Below are positions 1-9,696 of a stretch of 64,000 nucleotides of DNA, piece after piece. The translations under genes and the position numbers were made by a program. The stretch covers positions 248,001-312,000 of the forward strand of contig JAPYXD010000741.1 of assembly GCA_030998225.1 (NCBI GenBank). Reading direction: 5' to 3'. Below the pieces are notes generated by a model, which saw only the letters and a list, made by a program, of their open reading frames with translations, ran no database searches and had not been told where the DNA came from. The DNA comes from Diplolepis rosae (lineage: Eukaryota > Arthropoda > Insecta > Hymenoptera > Diplolepididae). Every line of letters begins with the position of its first letter. Within the stretch, counting starts at the first letter, position 1.

Positions 1-78
1 CTAGCCCCGTCCTAGGAGAGTCCTGTACAACGTCTATAAAAGATTTCGCCATTTTTTCTCCTCACAAAAAAAAAAAAC
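1..78 (+). mobile_element. 3' end and poly(A) tail of an R1/I-type non-LTR retrotransposon (rest lies upstream of window)
   Basis: The first ~66 bases are a close inverted copy of the 3'-UTR end at about 9803-9873, followed by an A-run (67-77). There the same tail sits next to an ORF2 C-terminus, which identifies the family. The sequence after the A-run reads directly into a gypsy reverse transcriptase, so this copy apparently inserted into the gypsy pol. Only the last bases of the element lie in the window. Confidence 0.75.
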
Positions 79-1713
79 CTGCTCCAAAGAAAATTGAGGC
101 TATTTTTAGGTCTCATTGGTTATTACAGGAAATTTATTCCCGATTTTGCAAAGCTGGCTAAACCTCTGACAGTCATTTTAAGGGATAAGGTACCCTTTAA
201 ATGCACTGAGATTGAAAGAAAGGCTCTTAAAATTCCGCAGAATAAAATTATTTCGAGATCATTATTGCAGTATCCGGATTTTGCAAAGCCATTCATAGTT
301 ACAACAGATGCTTCTGATTATGCACTGGGTGGAGTTTTAAGTCAGGGTCAAAATGTTCAGGATTTACCAATTGCTTTCGCTTCACGCACTCTTCAAGGTG
401 CAGAATTAAATTATTCAACAATTGAAAAGGAATTGTTGGCTATGGGGTTTTGTGTAAAACACTTTAGACCTTATTTATATGGTCGCAAATTTACTTTCGT
501 GACAGACCATCGTCCTCTTGTCTGGCTTCATGGATTGAAGGATCCTGCTTCAAGGTTGGCTAGGTGGCGGATTAAGTTAAGCGAGTACGAATATGATATC
601 GCTTATAAGCCTGGAAGGATCAATTCAAATGCAGATGCATTATCGCGGAACCCTTGTGATAATGGTGGAATTAATATTGCTACACTTCATGTGGAGGAGA
701 GTCAGAAGTTTGTTCTGGCAGAGCGCGGGGAAACAAGCAAGGCTTGTAGCGCTGGAAATTTTGATACTGGTTGTGATCATGAGGAGATGGTTGACAGTAG
801 GTTCTTCGGAACTGAAGGTGAATGTGGGCCCACGGTAAATATAGATGGGAACGAGATGGCTCCCATGCAAAATGGTATCCTAGATACCGTCGCTCAGGGT
901 AAAGGCTCTCAAATCAGGTGGTATTTGATGAGTGGTACTAAGTGTAGTGATACAACACCTCTAACTTGTGACGAATATCGTAAGGAGTTAGGAGTTTTTA
1001 CTCCCAGGGAAGATAACCATCGTGTATCTACTGTCGAGGGGTCTGATGTTCTGATTGAACCCTTGTCGTTGACTCCAGGGAGGTTACAAGCGTCCGGTGT
1101 TGGTGTGGCTTCTGCTCAGAGCTCAGGCAGAAATGGTATGGAAGACTCTTCATGTGAGAGAGTAATTAAAGTGAGCGGCAGATCTCCCGTTGGATGTGTA
1201 TCAGTATCGTTACTATCGGAAGCATGTATTGAATATAGTAAAGATAAAGTTTTTATGGGCAAAGGACATCTGGTACATTTCGTACATGCGCACTGCGAAA
1301 TGAACACAGAAGTCAATAAAAGCCTGGTAGAAAAAAACTTGTTGGATATGGAGGATTAGAGAAAGGAAAACTCAAAGCCCGGTGAAGTACTTACGTTCAT
1401 TCGTAATGGTCGATATGTCTTCAGTCTTGTTGTAAAAAATAAACAAGATGATAAGCTTGATTTAAATGCCGTTTCGTCAGTCGTCCAGGCACTAAAAAAC
1501 ACCATGGTAGCTTTGGGTGTTAAAGTTGTTAAGGTCTCCAGTGTAGGGAATGGTCTGGAAGGTCTTTCCTGGTCCACAGTTGAACAGGTATTCAAACAGT
1601 ATTTTTTTAATACAGGACTCTCCATAATTGTTTGTTCAGGTGAGATAGTGATTCCTCCTGTAAATCAAAGAGAAGAAATTATTAAGGAATTTCATGAATC
1701 AGTGAATCGTTAA
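79..1713 (+). pseudogene. Ty3/gypsy pol remnant: RT end, RNase H, macro-domain-like linker
   Basis: The frame opens inside the RT connection (FLGLIGYYRKFIPDF) and continues into RNase H with its acidic residues visible in TTDASDYALGG, STIEKELLA and VTDHRPLVW, then the usual end motif NADALSRNP near 630-655. One TAG at 1357-1359 interrupts the same frame, which then runs on to 1713. The stretch from about 1260 to 1650 has the order of a TARG1/OARD1-like macro domain: an N-terminal LVHFVHAHCEM block, then GEVLTFIRNGRYVFSLVVK, then VSSVGNGLEGLSWSTVEQVF. The Lys of the LVxK block is kept and the usual GLD is GLE. After that, IPPVNQREEIIKEFHES is the normal lead-in to the integrase zinc finger. 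An early frameshift lies near 79-94, next to the non-LTR tail. It resembles the pol at 33.6-36.4 kb, so both probably belong to one lineage. Confidence 0.85.
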
Positions 1714-1719
1714 AAATTG

Positions 1720-2446
1720 TCAGAATTCTCAGAGAAATAAGCTCGTTAGGCAAGAATCTCGCCAGCCAATGCTTATTACTGACACCCCTAAGCAACCATT
1801 TGAAAAAGTTCAAATTGATATGGTGGGACCACTTCCAGTCACATCAAGAGGAAATTCTCACATTTTAACAATCCAATGTGTTTTTTCGAAGTATTCTGAT
1901 GCCTATCCACTTCAGAATACAGATTTCGTAACAATAGCACGTGTTTTAGCAGAACAATTTATCGCACGTTACGGATGTCCACAGGTTATTCATACAGACC
2001 AGGGCTCGAATTTCATGAGCCAAGTTTTTAAAACCTTTTGTCGAATCTTCAAAATAAAGAAAATTCAATCGACCGCTTACCATCCACAAAGTTTAGGTTC
2101 TCTTGAGCGTAGTCATCAGACGTTAATAGAATATCTTCGCCAGTTCCAAAATAAGCAAGATTGGGATGAGTGGCTTCGATTTGCAGTCTTCTCGTATAAC
2201 ACTAGTGTTCACGAGGCTACTGGTTTTGCACCTTATACCCTGGTATTTGGAAAAGATGCCTGTATTCCGAATAGTTTTGTGACGAATCCACCAGATGGCG
2301 TTTATTGCGATTATTTGAAAGATCTCTTCTTGAAATTAGATAATGTTCATTCTTTGGCCCACGAGCGTATCCTAAAAGCAAAAGAGAAATCAAAGAAGTA
2401 TTATGATAGGAAAGTAATCCCTAAGTTGTTTCATGAAGGTATGTGA
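1720..2446 (+). pseudogene. Ty3/gypsy integrase core, zinc finger deleted, C-terminus truncated
   Basis: The DDE core is readable: first Asp in QIDMVGPLP, second in IHTDQGSNF, Glu in GSLERSHQ, then SYNTSVHEATGFAPYTLVFGK. Upstream of the first in-frame ATG (1769) the frame starts at about 1711 with KNCQNSQRNKL, the last part of an HHCC zinc-binding module in which the second Cys is Ser. The two His and the linker are missing between HES (about 1704) and KNC, so roughly 40-50 residues were deleted, with a frame change. The 3' end runs KYYDRKV...FHEG then stops where a repeat begins, so the chromatin/GPY-like end is absent. Non-functional. Confidence 0.9.
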
Positions 2447-2640
2447 AAAATGACTTTCGAAATTTTCATGAAATCTTTACATTTTGAGACCCCCTGAGTC
2501 AGGAAAAATGGTTTTTACGAAAGTGCCTGTCTGTCTGTAGTAAGTCGTGTGCGGCATAACTCTCGATAGAATAATCAGATTGAATTGAGCTTTGGTACAC
2601 TTTATCAGAGCGGAAAAAGTAAGGACAAGTTCGTTAACCA
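2447..2640. repeat. Dispersed repeat with a CTGTCTGTCTGT motif
   Basis: The integrase frame ends exactly where this non-coding sequence begins. It contains GTGCCTGTCTGTCTGTAG and a following block (gcataactctcgatagaataa) of a type found scattered in many arthropod genomes. I see no ORF. The family is recognised only from this motif. Confidence 0.4.
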
Positions 2641-2699
2641 GCTACATCCAATCAAAATTGAGGGATTGAGCACTACTTTTGTGTTTTTGAAAATAAATT

Positions 2700-3370
2700 T
2701 TTGAAAAAATTAAAAATTTCAATACTGGTTTTTAATAGTGCTCATAAATCTCTACAAATTATCCTGATAACATTTTTTGATTAAATCAAAATTAGAAATG
2801 TTACAGCATATTCAAATTCGAAAAAAGTCAATATCAAAATTCCATTTTCCAGTTAAATTATACGAGATACGAAAAAACGTTATGATACAATATTATTCAA
2901 TAAATAAAGACCTACAAATTTGAATTGTACCATTTTTTCATAAGATGCATATTTTTCTTTTTAATTAAACAAGAAACTATTGAAAATCCAAAATTCAATT
3001 TTTTAACAATAATATGTAAAATACGAAAAAAACGTAAGAATACAAAGTTGTTCGTTTCAAAAAGATCTACAAATTTTATATGACGCAGTTTCTGGTAAAA
3101 CATATATTTTTCGTTTCAATTCCAAAAAATACGTTTAAAATTCAAAAATTTCATTTTTTAGACAAAATATGTGAGATACAAAAAAAACGTTTATATGGAA
3201 AATTGTTTGCCTAAATGAGGTTTACAAATTCTCATTAAGACATTTCGGGACAGGATGTATATTTTATGTTTTGATTTTTAATATTAAAAAAATTCGATTT
3301 TTTTCACCAAAATATATGAGATACGAAATAAGCGTTGTTCTGCAAAATCGTTTCCTTAAATAAAGTCTTC
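2700..3370. repeat. Diverged tandem repeat, period about 150-158 bp
   Basis: The phrase 'gagatacgaaaaaacg' recurs with changes near 2865, 3015, 3173 and 3316, and 'tctacaaatt' near 2752, 2914, 3066 and 3222, giving four to five degenerate units of about 150 bp. Very AT-rich, with no coding content. Confidence 0.6.
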
Positions 3371-4030
3371 GATTGTGTTTTCTTTTTGAGAGATTTGGAA
3401 GAAAATAAATTATTTTAATCATGTAATTTATTAAAAAGTTACTGAAATGTATACAGAAAATCGAGCGCGAAGCGCGAGTGTCATGATGAGAATGTGTTCC
3501 TTCAGGCTGATAGAGCCTTAAGTAAATTGAATCTCCTGTTTCACTTAAATTCAAAAAGAAATAGAGTGACTTTGAGAAAATGTGTAATTCACATCATCTG
3601 TAATATTATTATAAAATTGGTTTGAGTTTCAGTATCAAATTATAAGAAATAAACTTAAATGTATGCAAAGAGCCCAAGACCGAGCGCGACGATCGAATCG
3701 CGCAACGAGAATGTGCCCGCGAAGCGGGCAGATTTTTTGCATTATTTTTGTCAATGCTGCACAAAAACACTTCGTTTTTCGGTCACTAAATGCAAAATAA
3801 TTTATTTGATCTATTGCTGTTTTTATTAATGTTAGTTAACTATTTAAAAAAAAAAAATTATATTCACCTTATTTTATATTCTATTTGCTTTAATTATTCA
3901 TAATGATTTCCAAATACTTACAACTCTCATCAACTTCGTTCCTTGTTCAGAATTTTTCATTTTTTGTTTCTATTTTTCAATTTAATTTTACCTCAAAAAA
4001 ATAATATAAATGCAGTGATATGTAGACAAT
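3371..4030. other. AT-rich spacer with two small GC-rich hairpins
   Basis: No gene seen. Short stem-loop sequences built on gagcgcgaagcgcgag (about 3463) and gcccgcgaagcgggc (about 3717) stand out against the AT-rich background. Confidence 0.4.
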
Positions 4031-4036
4031 TAAATA

Positions 4037-4259
4037 TAAAAAAATTTTAAAAGTTATTATTCAATGCCAAAAAGGAATAAAAGAGATATTAATATTTAAA
4101 TTCTAATATCAGCTGAATGTTTCAAAATAGTTTTTGTACGAGATAAATATGAATAAAAAGGGGAAAATTTAATTTAAAATATTCGAATAATATTATTATT
4201 TAAAGTCTGATCTCTTTTATTTGTTTATGGCATTGAATAATATATAAAAAAAATTTTTA
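4037..4259. mobile_element. Short inverted-repeat element (MITE-like)
   Basis: The left arm, around tattattcaatgccaaaaag (from 4055), pairs with the right arm ending ggcattgaataata (4229-4242), and the A/T runs outside also pair. The arms are about 50 bp and the whole is about 220 bp. No ORF and no clear target duplication. Confidence 0.55.
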
Positions 4260-4367
4260 TTAAATTCTTCGCGTGTGACGATTCGGAGAACTAACTTAGG
4301 AATTCAACTTAGGACACTAAGGGGGTCAAGTTAGAATCGTGAAATACGGGCTAATGCATACGGCTGA

Positions 4368-4502
4368 TCAATAGTGTCGGTTCAGAAGGCCTGCCCCATG
4401 TGCGGCATGTTTCCATTTAACGACTTTCCTGCCGATAGATGCTGGATGTGCATCTCCGCAATACAAGAGCCCCTGTGGTACAAGTCAGGATGGAACCCCT
4501 AG
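4368..4502 (+). pseudogene. 5' part of an unrecognised Cys-rich ORF, cut by a hairpin element
   Basis: The open frame between TGA (just before 4368) and TAG (4500-4502) reads KACPMCGMFPFNDF, then DRCWMC, a possible C4 zinc-binding pair, and ends YKSGWNP at the left tip of a hairpin transposon. A ttcag|aag at 4381-4388 could be a splice acceptor. The ORF at 5071-5335 on the far side of the hairpin may be its other half; the element would then have interrupted one gene. I do not recognise the family. It could come from a larger DNA transposon rather than from the host. Confidence 0.4.
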
Positions 4503-5082
4503 CAAAATGGCTGAACGGTAGTTTTACGCTGTAGCGTAAAGCTATCGTAAAGCTATCGTAAAGTTATCGTAAAGTAGCATTATAACTCATGAATAAGGCA
4601 AAATAAACATTCAAAATGTTTTTATCCTTATTCTACGTTGAAAATAACGTTAACTGGTAATTGAAATATACAATAATTTTATTTATTTACGCTAAAAATT
4701 AAAAAAACATAATACCTGTCATTGAAGGCAGTGCAGTGGTTCACCTTTTGTGGAACGTTTCCGTTAAAGTTGACCATTGGTTGTAGTGAGACACAACTAT
4801 ACTTTCATCTCACTCTAACAAATAGTCAATCCTGATGGTGAAGCATGGAAAGTGATGAACCACTGCACTGTCTTCAATGACACGTATTATCTTTGTTTAA
4901 TTTTTAGCGTAAATAAATAAAATTATTGTATATTTCAATTACCAGTTAACGTTATTTTCAACGTAGAATAAGGATAAAAACATTTTGAATGTTTATTTTG
5001 CCTCTTTACGATAACTTTACGATAGCTTTACGATAGCTTTACGCTACAGCGTAAAGCTACCGTTCAGCCAGTTCGCTAGGGA
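4496..5082. mobile_element. Foldback/hairpin element, arms about 240 bp
   Basis: The left end CCCTAGCAAAATGGCTGAAC and its inverse at 5061-5079 close a nearly perfect hairpin. The arms hold repeated taaagctatcg units, then pair on inward through attcaaaatgtttttatcc and ggcagtgcagtggttcacc, leaving a loop of about 100 bp near 4750-4850. No ORF. Target duplication is not clear. Confidence 0.8.
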
Positions 5083-5335
5083 CGTGAGAAGGGCTCTATG
5101 CATAAAAATTCAACAAAATCACCCATTGGAGAACGGAGGCCCTGTACAATGGGAGCTGGTGACGCATCGCCTGGAGCCGCCGTACTCGACGTTCTTTTTC
5201 ACGGGCATCGTTGTTACAGCCAACGGAGGTATTCATTTGATCCCAGTGGACCCTAGGGATCCGTGGGATTTAGGTGAAGAGAACGACGATGAGGAGTACC
5301 AAGATGGAGAAGATACAAGTGATGCTGAAAAATAA
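5071..5335 (+). pseudogene. 3' part of an unrecognised ORF with acidic tail
   Basis: The frame is open from the right edge of the hairpin, with an ATG at 5084, to a TAA at 5333-5335, giving 83 residues from the ATG. The middle is a compact, hydrophobic/aromatic stretch (WELVTHRLEPPYSTFFF, GIVVTANGGIHLIP). The last ~20 residues are very acidic (DDEEY, DGEDTSDAE). Amino-acid composition and codon use look like real coding sequence, unlike the surrounding AT-rich DNA. Probably continues the fragment at 4368-4502. Function unknown. A hAT MITE inserted 29 bases after the stop. Confidence 0.45.
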
Positions 5336-5364
5336 AAAATTCTTTTAAAAAAATGGGAAGAGGG

Positions 5365-5526
5365 CAGTGATCCCAGAACGTGGGAGCTGGCGGCCCCCAC
5401 CATAGATGCCTCAAGCTCATTGTGTCTTCCTCACTCAACCAACCTATGGCAGTCGAGCGAGGAAGAAACCATGAGCTGGTGGGGTCTATGGTGGGGGCCG
5501 CCAGCTCCCACGTTCTGGGATCACTG
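5365..5526. mobile_element. hAT-like palindromic MITE, 162 bp, copy 1
   Basis: The terminal inverted repeats begin CAGTGATCCCAGAACGTGGG and pair for about 45 bp. They are flanked by an exact 8-bp target duplication GAAGAGGG (5357-5364 and 5527-5534). CAGTG ends plus an 8-bp duplication fit the hAT superfamily. No coding sequence. A near-identical copy lies at 56437-56598. Confidence 0.9.
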
Positions 5527-5534
5527 GAAGAGGG

Positions 5535-6039
5535 CGTGCTGTTTAGTATTAAGCGTTTTAAAAGTGAAAGACAAAAAACACTTAATTAAATTAAGTTTGA
5601 ACGTTAACTTTTTTTTTTTAGTATTAATTTTATGAAAAAAATAATATTATTTTTCTTAGAAAAGAAGGTTCATTATGTTAAGTATACAATATAAGTCATT
5701 TAATACTTTTTATTATTGTAAACTAAGAATAACAATCTCTTCCGCCAAAGAAATTATAATTAAAATAGTAGTTTAGTTTAGTGAAACCCAAGTAGATATA
5801 TTATAAATAATGAATAAGAGAGGCAAAATGCCTATAGGATTAATAAAAGTTTTATTAAAATTTTCTGAAATAATAAGCCTTAATTTACTAACCTAGAAAT
5901 ATGAGTAGCAGTAGTAACCTTGAAGAGCGGTCCTGTTAGAATTAGGAATGTTTATAAACAAAATTCCTCATCACCAATAAATCAGGCTAGAAATGCAATT
6001 CGATACCAATAAATAAACTTTGAGATAGAAAGTTGTTTC
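5535..6039. other. AT-rich spacer
   Basis: No gene, repeat or RNA seen. Confidence 0.4.
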
Positions 6040-6047
6040 CCTATGAA

Positions 6048-8398
6048 CACGGTCCAATACACAGGTCTGGCATCTCCCATGGTGGGGGATGTTCCCTTAT
6101 TGTAGTCAGTGTGTCCAGATTTGACACGCGAACGTTACGCACGCAACGCCAACAGCAGTACGTAGGTGAGAATGGTTGCGTGCGCAGCGTAGTGTGTCTG
6201 CTGTTCGCAGTGGTTCTCTGAGTTTTCTCTGGCTAAAGGCTCCTTGTACCTACAGCTGATATTGCGTGCGCTAGGAATCACATGTACGCACTGTTAGCTA
6301 CAGTTGTGTAAGTTAGATTGCTATATGAAAGTCAACAGTGTGTAGGAGCACTGCTTACAAAATACAAATCGACAGCTTGCTCGGTTTTTATGTTTCTTTC
6401 GACTCTGCTGGATTCCGTGCAAAAGAGGCGCGAAAGAGTTGCCGAATTCGAAATGACGGAAGATATAATTTGAAAACTTAACCCTAAAATCAAAATTTTA
6501 TAATGTGTAAAATCTTTTACATGATAGTTTTAATAAACAAGTGTTAATTAAGGGGTTCAATATTTAAGCAATTTTATAATTTATATTCTAATTCACATAC
6601 GAAATTACAATTACTAAACAATTTTTTTGTCTGAACTTGATTCGACAAACCTTTACTATGAGTAAAATACTTTAAAGACCATATTTTGGAATACATAACA
6701 TCTTTTACGTGACAATTTCAATATATAAGTGTAAACAAAAGGTTTCTTTTTTTTTTTGATGAATAAATTATATTTACATTTTCATACGAAATTACTCATT
6801 GTGATTCTTTGTTATTAAGTAAAAGTGACCAATATTATAAAAATAAAATACTTTAAAAAAAAGTTTTAGAATACTTAAAAATTTGTATATGACAATTTTA
6901 ATGTATAAATGTAAATGTAAGGTTTGATTATTGAAAAAAGCCAATTAATTATATCTGAATTCGCATGCGAAACTACAAATTGAGATTTCTTTGGTATGAA
7001 GATAATTCGACAAACTTTTATAGTAAACTAAAATACTTTAAATAATTTTTTTGGAATACGTAAGATCTTTTAAAAGATAATTTTAGTATATGCACTGCCA
7101 TCAGAAATTACAGGTTCACTTGTACTTTTATCTACTGTTAAAGCATCTTCATTTTTATAATAACACGTGATGTAAAAGATTTTAGCTGTTCCACAAATTT
7201 TTAATGATATTTTATTCGAAATAAATATTTTACCACTTCATATCAGATAAATCTCAACATGTAATTTAGTATTCAAATTTAAATATAATATATTTGATAT
7301 TTAAAGAATCAAACTATTTATTCACACTTGAATAGTCTCTAAATCATTTATATCCAAATACAATATAATTTATTTTTGAACAATCAAATATTTTATTTAA
7401 ATTTATTTGATGAAATTGTCATGTAAATGATTTTAAGTATTCTAAAAACTTTTTTGAGGTACTTTATTTGAAAAGAAATTTTTTGGAATTTATTTCTTAC
7501 TAGACAAATTTCAAAGTTTAATTTCTTATGAAAAATTAAATATGTTTTTTGATTTTTTAAATAATCAAATCTCTTATTCACACTTGTATACTAGAATTTT
7601 CTAAAAATAATTTTAGTTAATTAAGAAATTTTGTAATTGTAATTTCGTATGTGAATTAGAATATAAATTATAAAATTGCTTAAATATTGAACCCCTTAAT
7701 TAACACTTGTTTATTAAAACTATCATGTAAAAGATTTTACACATTATAAAATTTTGATTTTAGGGTTAAGTTTTCAAATTATATCTTCCGTCATTTCGAA
7801 TTCGGCAACTCTTTCGCGCCTCTTTTGCACGGAATCCAGCAGAGTCGAAAGAAACATAAAAACCGAGCAAGCTGTCGATTTGTATTTTGTAAGCAGTGCT
7901 CCTACACACTGTTGACTTTCATATAGCAATCTAACTTACACAACTGTAGCTAACAGTGCGTACATGTGATTCCTAGCGCACGCAATATCAGCTGTAGGTA
8001 CAAGGAGCCTTTAGCCAGAGAAAACTCAGAGAACCACTGCGAACAGCAGACACACTACACTGCGCGCGCAACCATTCTCACCTACGTACTGCTGTTGGCG
8101 TTGCGTGCGTAACGTTCGCGTGTCAAATCTGGACACACTGATTGTAGTCAGAATGTTTCATATTTTTGCCACGGATAGCGCTAATATCGAGTAGTGGCCC
8201 GAATGACCGCGCCGAAGCATGTATGAATATAGATATACCCAGACGTAGTCAGCTGTGAAAGCTGTCTGTAAACCACGGGTATTCCTTCAACTACTCGATT
8301 GCAGCGCTGCCCAAGCAGTCACTTTCGAAACTACTACTCGTCACGATAAGGGAACATCCCCCACCACGGGAGATGCCAGACATGTCTATACGACCGTG
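6048..8398. mobile_element. hAT-like MITE (about 309 bp) split by a second hAT-like element
   Basis: The left end CACGGTCCAATACACAGGTC pairs with the right end (8343-8398, ending GACCGTG). Both share the block catctccc-tggtgggggatgttccctta in inverted orientation. An 8-bp target duplication CCTATGAA flanks it (6040-6047 and 8399-8406). Between the arms, from 6107 to 8148, sits a complete second element with its own duplication. Without that insert the outer element is about 309 bp and non-coding. Confidence 0.85.
6107..8140. mobile_element. Nested 2.03-kb hAT-like foldback element with ~515-bp terminal inverted repeats
   Basis: The ends CAGTGTGTCCAGATTTGACA and its inverse are flanked by an exact 8-bp duplication ATTGTAGT (6099-6106 and 8141-8148). 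The inverted arms are long, about 6107-6621 and 7627-8140, and GC-rich only at their tips. The AT-rich middle contains diverged ~180-190-bp internal repeats, seen as catacgaaattac-like phrases near 6595, 6783 and 6966. No transposase ORF, so it must have moved with help from another element. Confidence 0.9.
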
Positions 8399-8406
8399 CC
8401 TATGAA

Positions 8407-8971
8407 ACAACTTTTTAAGTAATAGGGGAGGTGTAACGGTGTGCCGGTTTACAGTACTAGCTTTAGGGGGCTCTAGCACCCTTTCACTTATAACCAAAAA
8501 TGGTGGTAAGAGCGCGGTCTGAATTACCGCCGAATTCAGCGCGGAAATTCGAATCTTCAGTAGTTAGATTGTCAGTCTAACGTGAGTAAGTTCTATATCT
8601 GCGTATATAGATATGCGAATAAGTGAAACGTAGCTCCTCTGTCTCCAATTGCGACGTTACATATAGTATTGCGACATTATAATCAGTAATTACGACGCAA
8701 AATTTTAAAAAACTTGCAAGAATGCTAGGAATGCGAGAGATTACGTCATTGTCATCCTTATGGATGACTCATGGGGCTATTTATAGTAACAGAACGTGCC
8801 TTAAGCTCCAAAACGACTGGATGTAATGTTCATAAACATTACAAGGAATTACGATATTTGATCTTAGAGTGTTTATAAATGTCAATCATCGACTGACTCA
8901 TTCTGCGACTTAGTTTTGATGGGCGGTCCTGTGTGACCTATTCGCCCATTCATCAAGTGAACATAGAATTG
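8407..8971. other. Unassigned non-coding DNA
   Basis: Mixed-composition sequence with no convincing ORF. The 68-codon minus-strand frame here lies mostly inside the outer MITE arm and is not supported. Confidence 0.4.
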
Positions 8972-9449
8972 TGTTACGTCAGAATTTTGATTGGCTGAAG
9001 GCTATGGAGAGATGGTAAAATCCCACCTAAAGGGCTTATTATAAATATAGCTGCCGAGCTCAAAAACGGCAGATTTTATGTCTCGAAAAAAGCGATTAGA
9101 GCTAAAGTTGCAATATAAAAACTTACGATACAACATCATCGGACTTAGAAATTTCATGGCAACTACTAAATTAGAATTTGTCGGAGTGGCCAGGCGATTA
9201 ATGCCTGTCATTGTATTACAATACTGTAAATAGTCACATTATATTTTGGAAATAATTATGCACCACTGAAACGAAATATATACAATCTTAGTGTGAATTG
9301 TGCTTCTGATTTAATTTGAATTAAATCCCTCCTGGCGGGTACTCGTTTCAACGAATTAACGACAGCAACGAATTCCACAATCAACGAATCAGGGCCCAGC
9401 TACGCAATCAACGTAAGGGAGCAACCAACTACAGCGCTGGGTCGTAACA
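8972..9449 (+). mobile_element. Candidate solo LTR of a gypsy-like retrotransposon
   Basis: The segment starts TGTTACGTC and ends GGTCGTAACA, a perfect 7-bp terminal inverted repeat (TGTTACG/CGTAACA) of the kind gypsy LTRs carry. A TATA-like ttataaatata lies near 9038, as expected for an LTR promoter. No clear target duplication is present (gaattg versus aagagc), and the following bases are not an obvious primer-binding site. It could also be the 5' LTR of a lost element. Confidence 0.45.
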
Positions 9450-9696
9450 AAGAGCACATTACTCAGAGAAACTCTCAGTCATATTCCCGTGCTCCCAGAC
9501 ATATTCTCGGTCACATAAACTTTTCAGAACTGTAATCCCAATAGACAGATAATCTATCTGACTACTTGAATTCGAATCTTTGCGCCGTATCGGTCGGTAA
9601 TTCTCACCACTCATTTACCAACAGATTTGTTTCCGCTTGAACTACCTTAAGAGCGCAAGCTTAGACACAGACCTAACCGACGACGAGCTAAATTTC

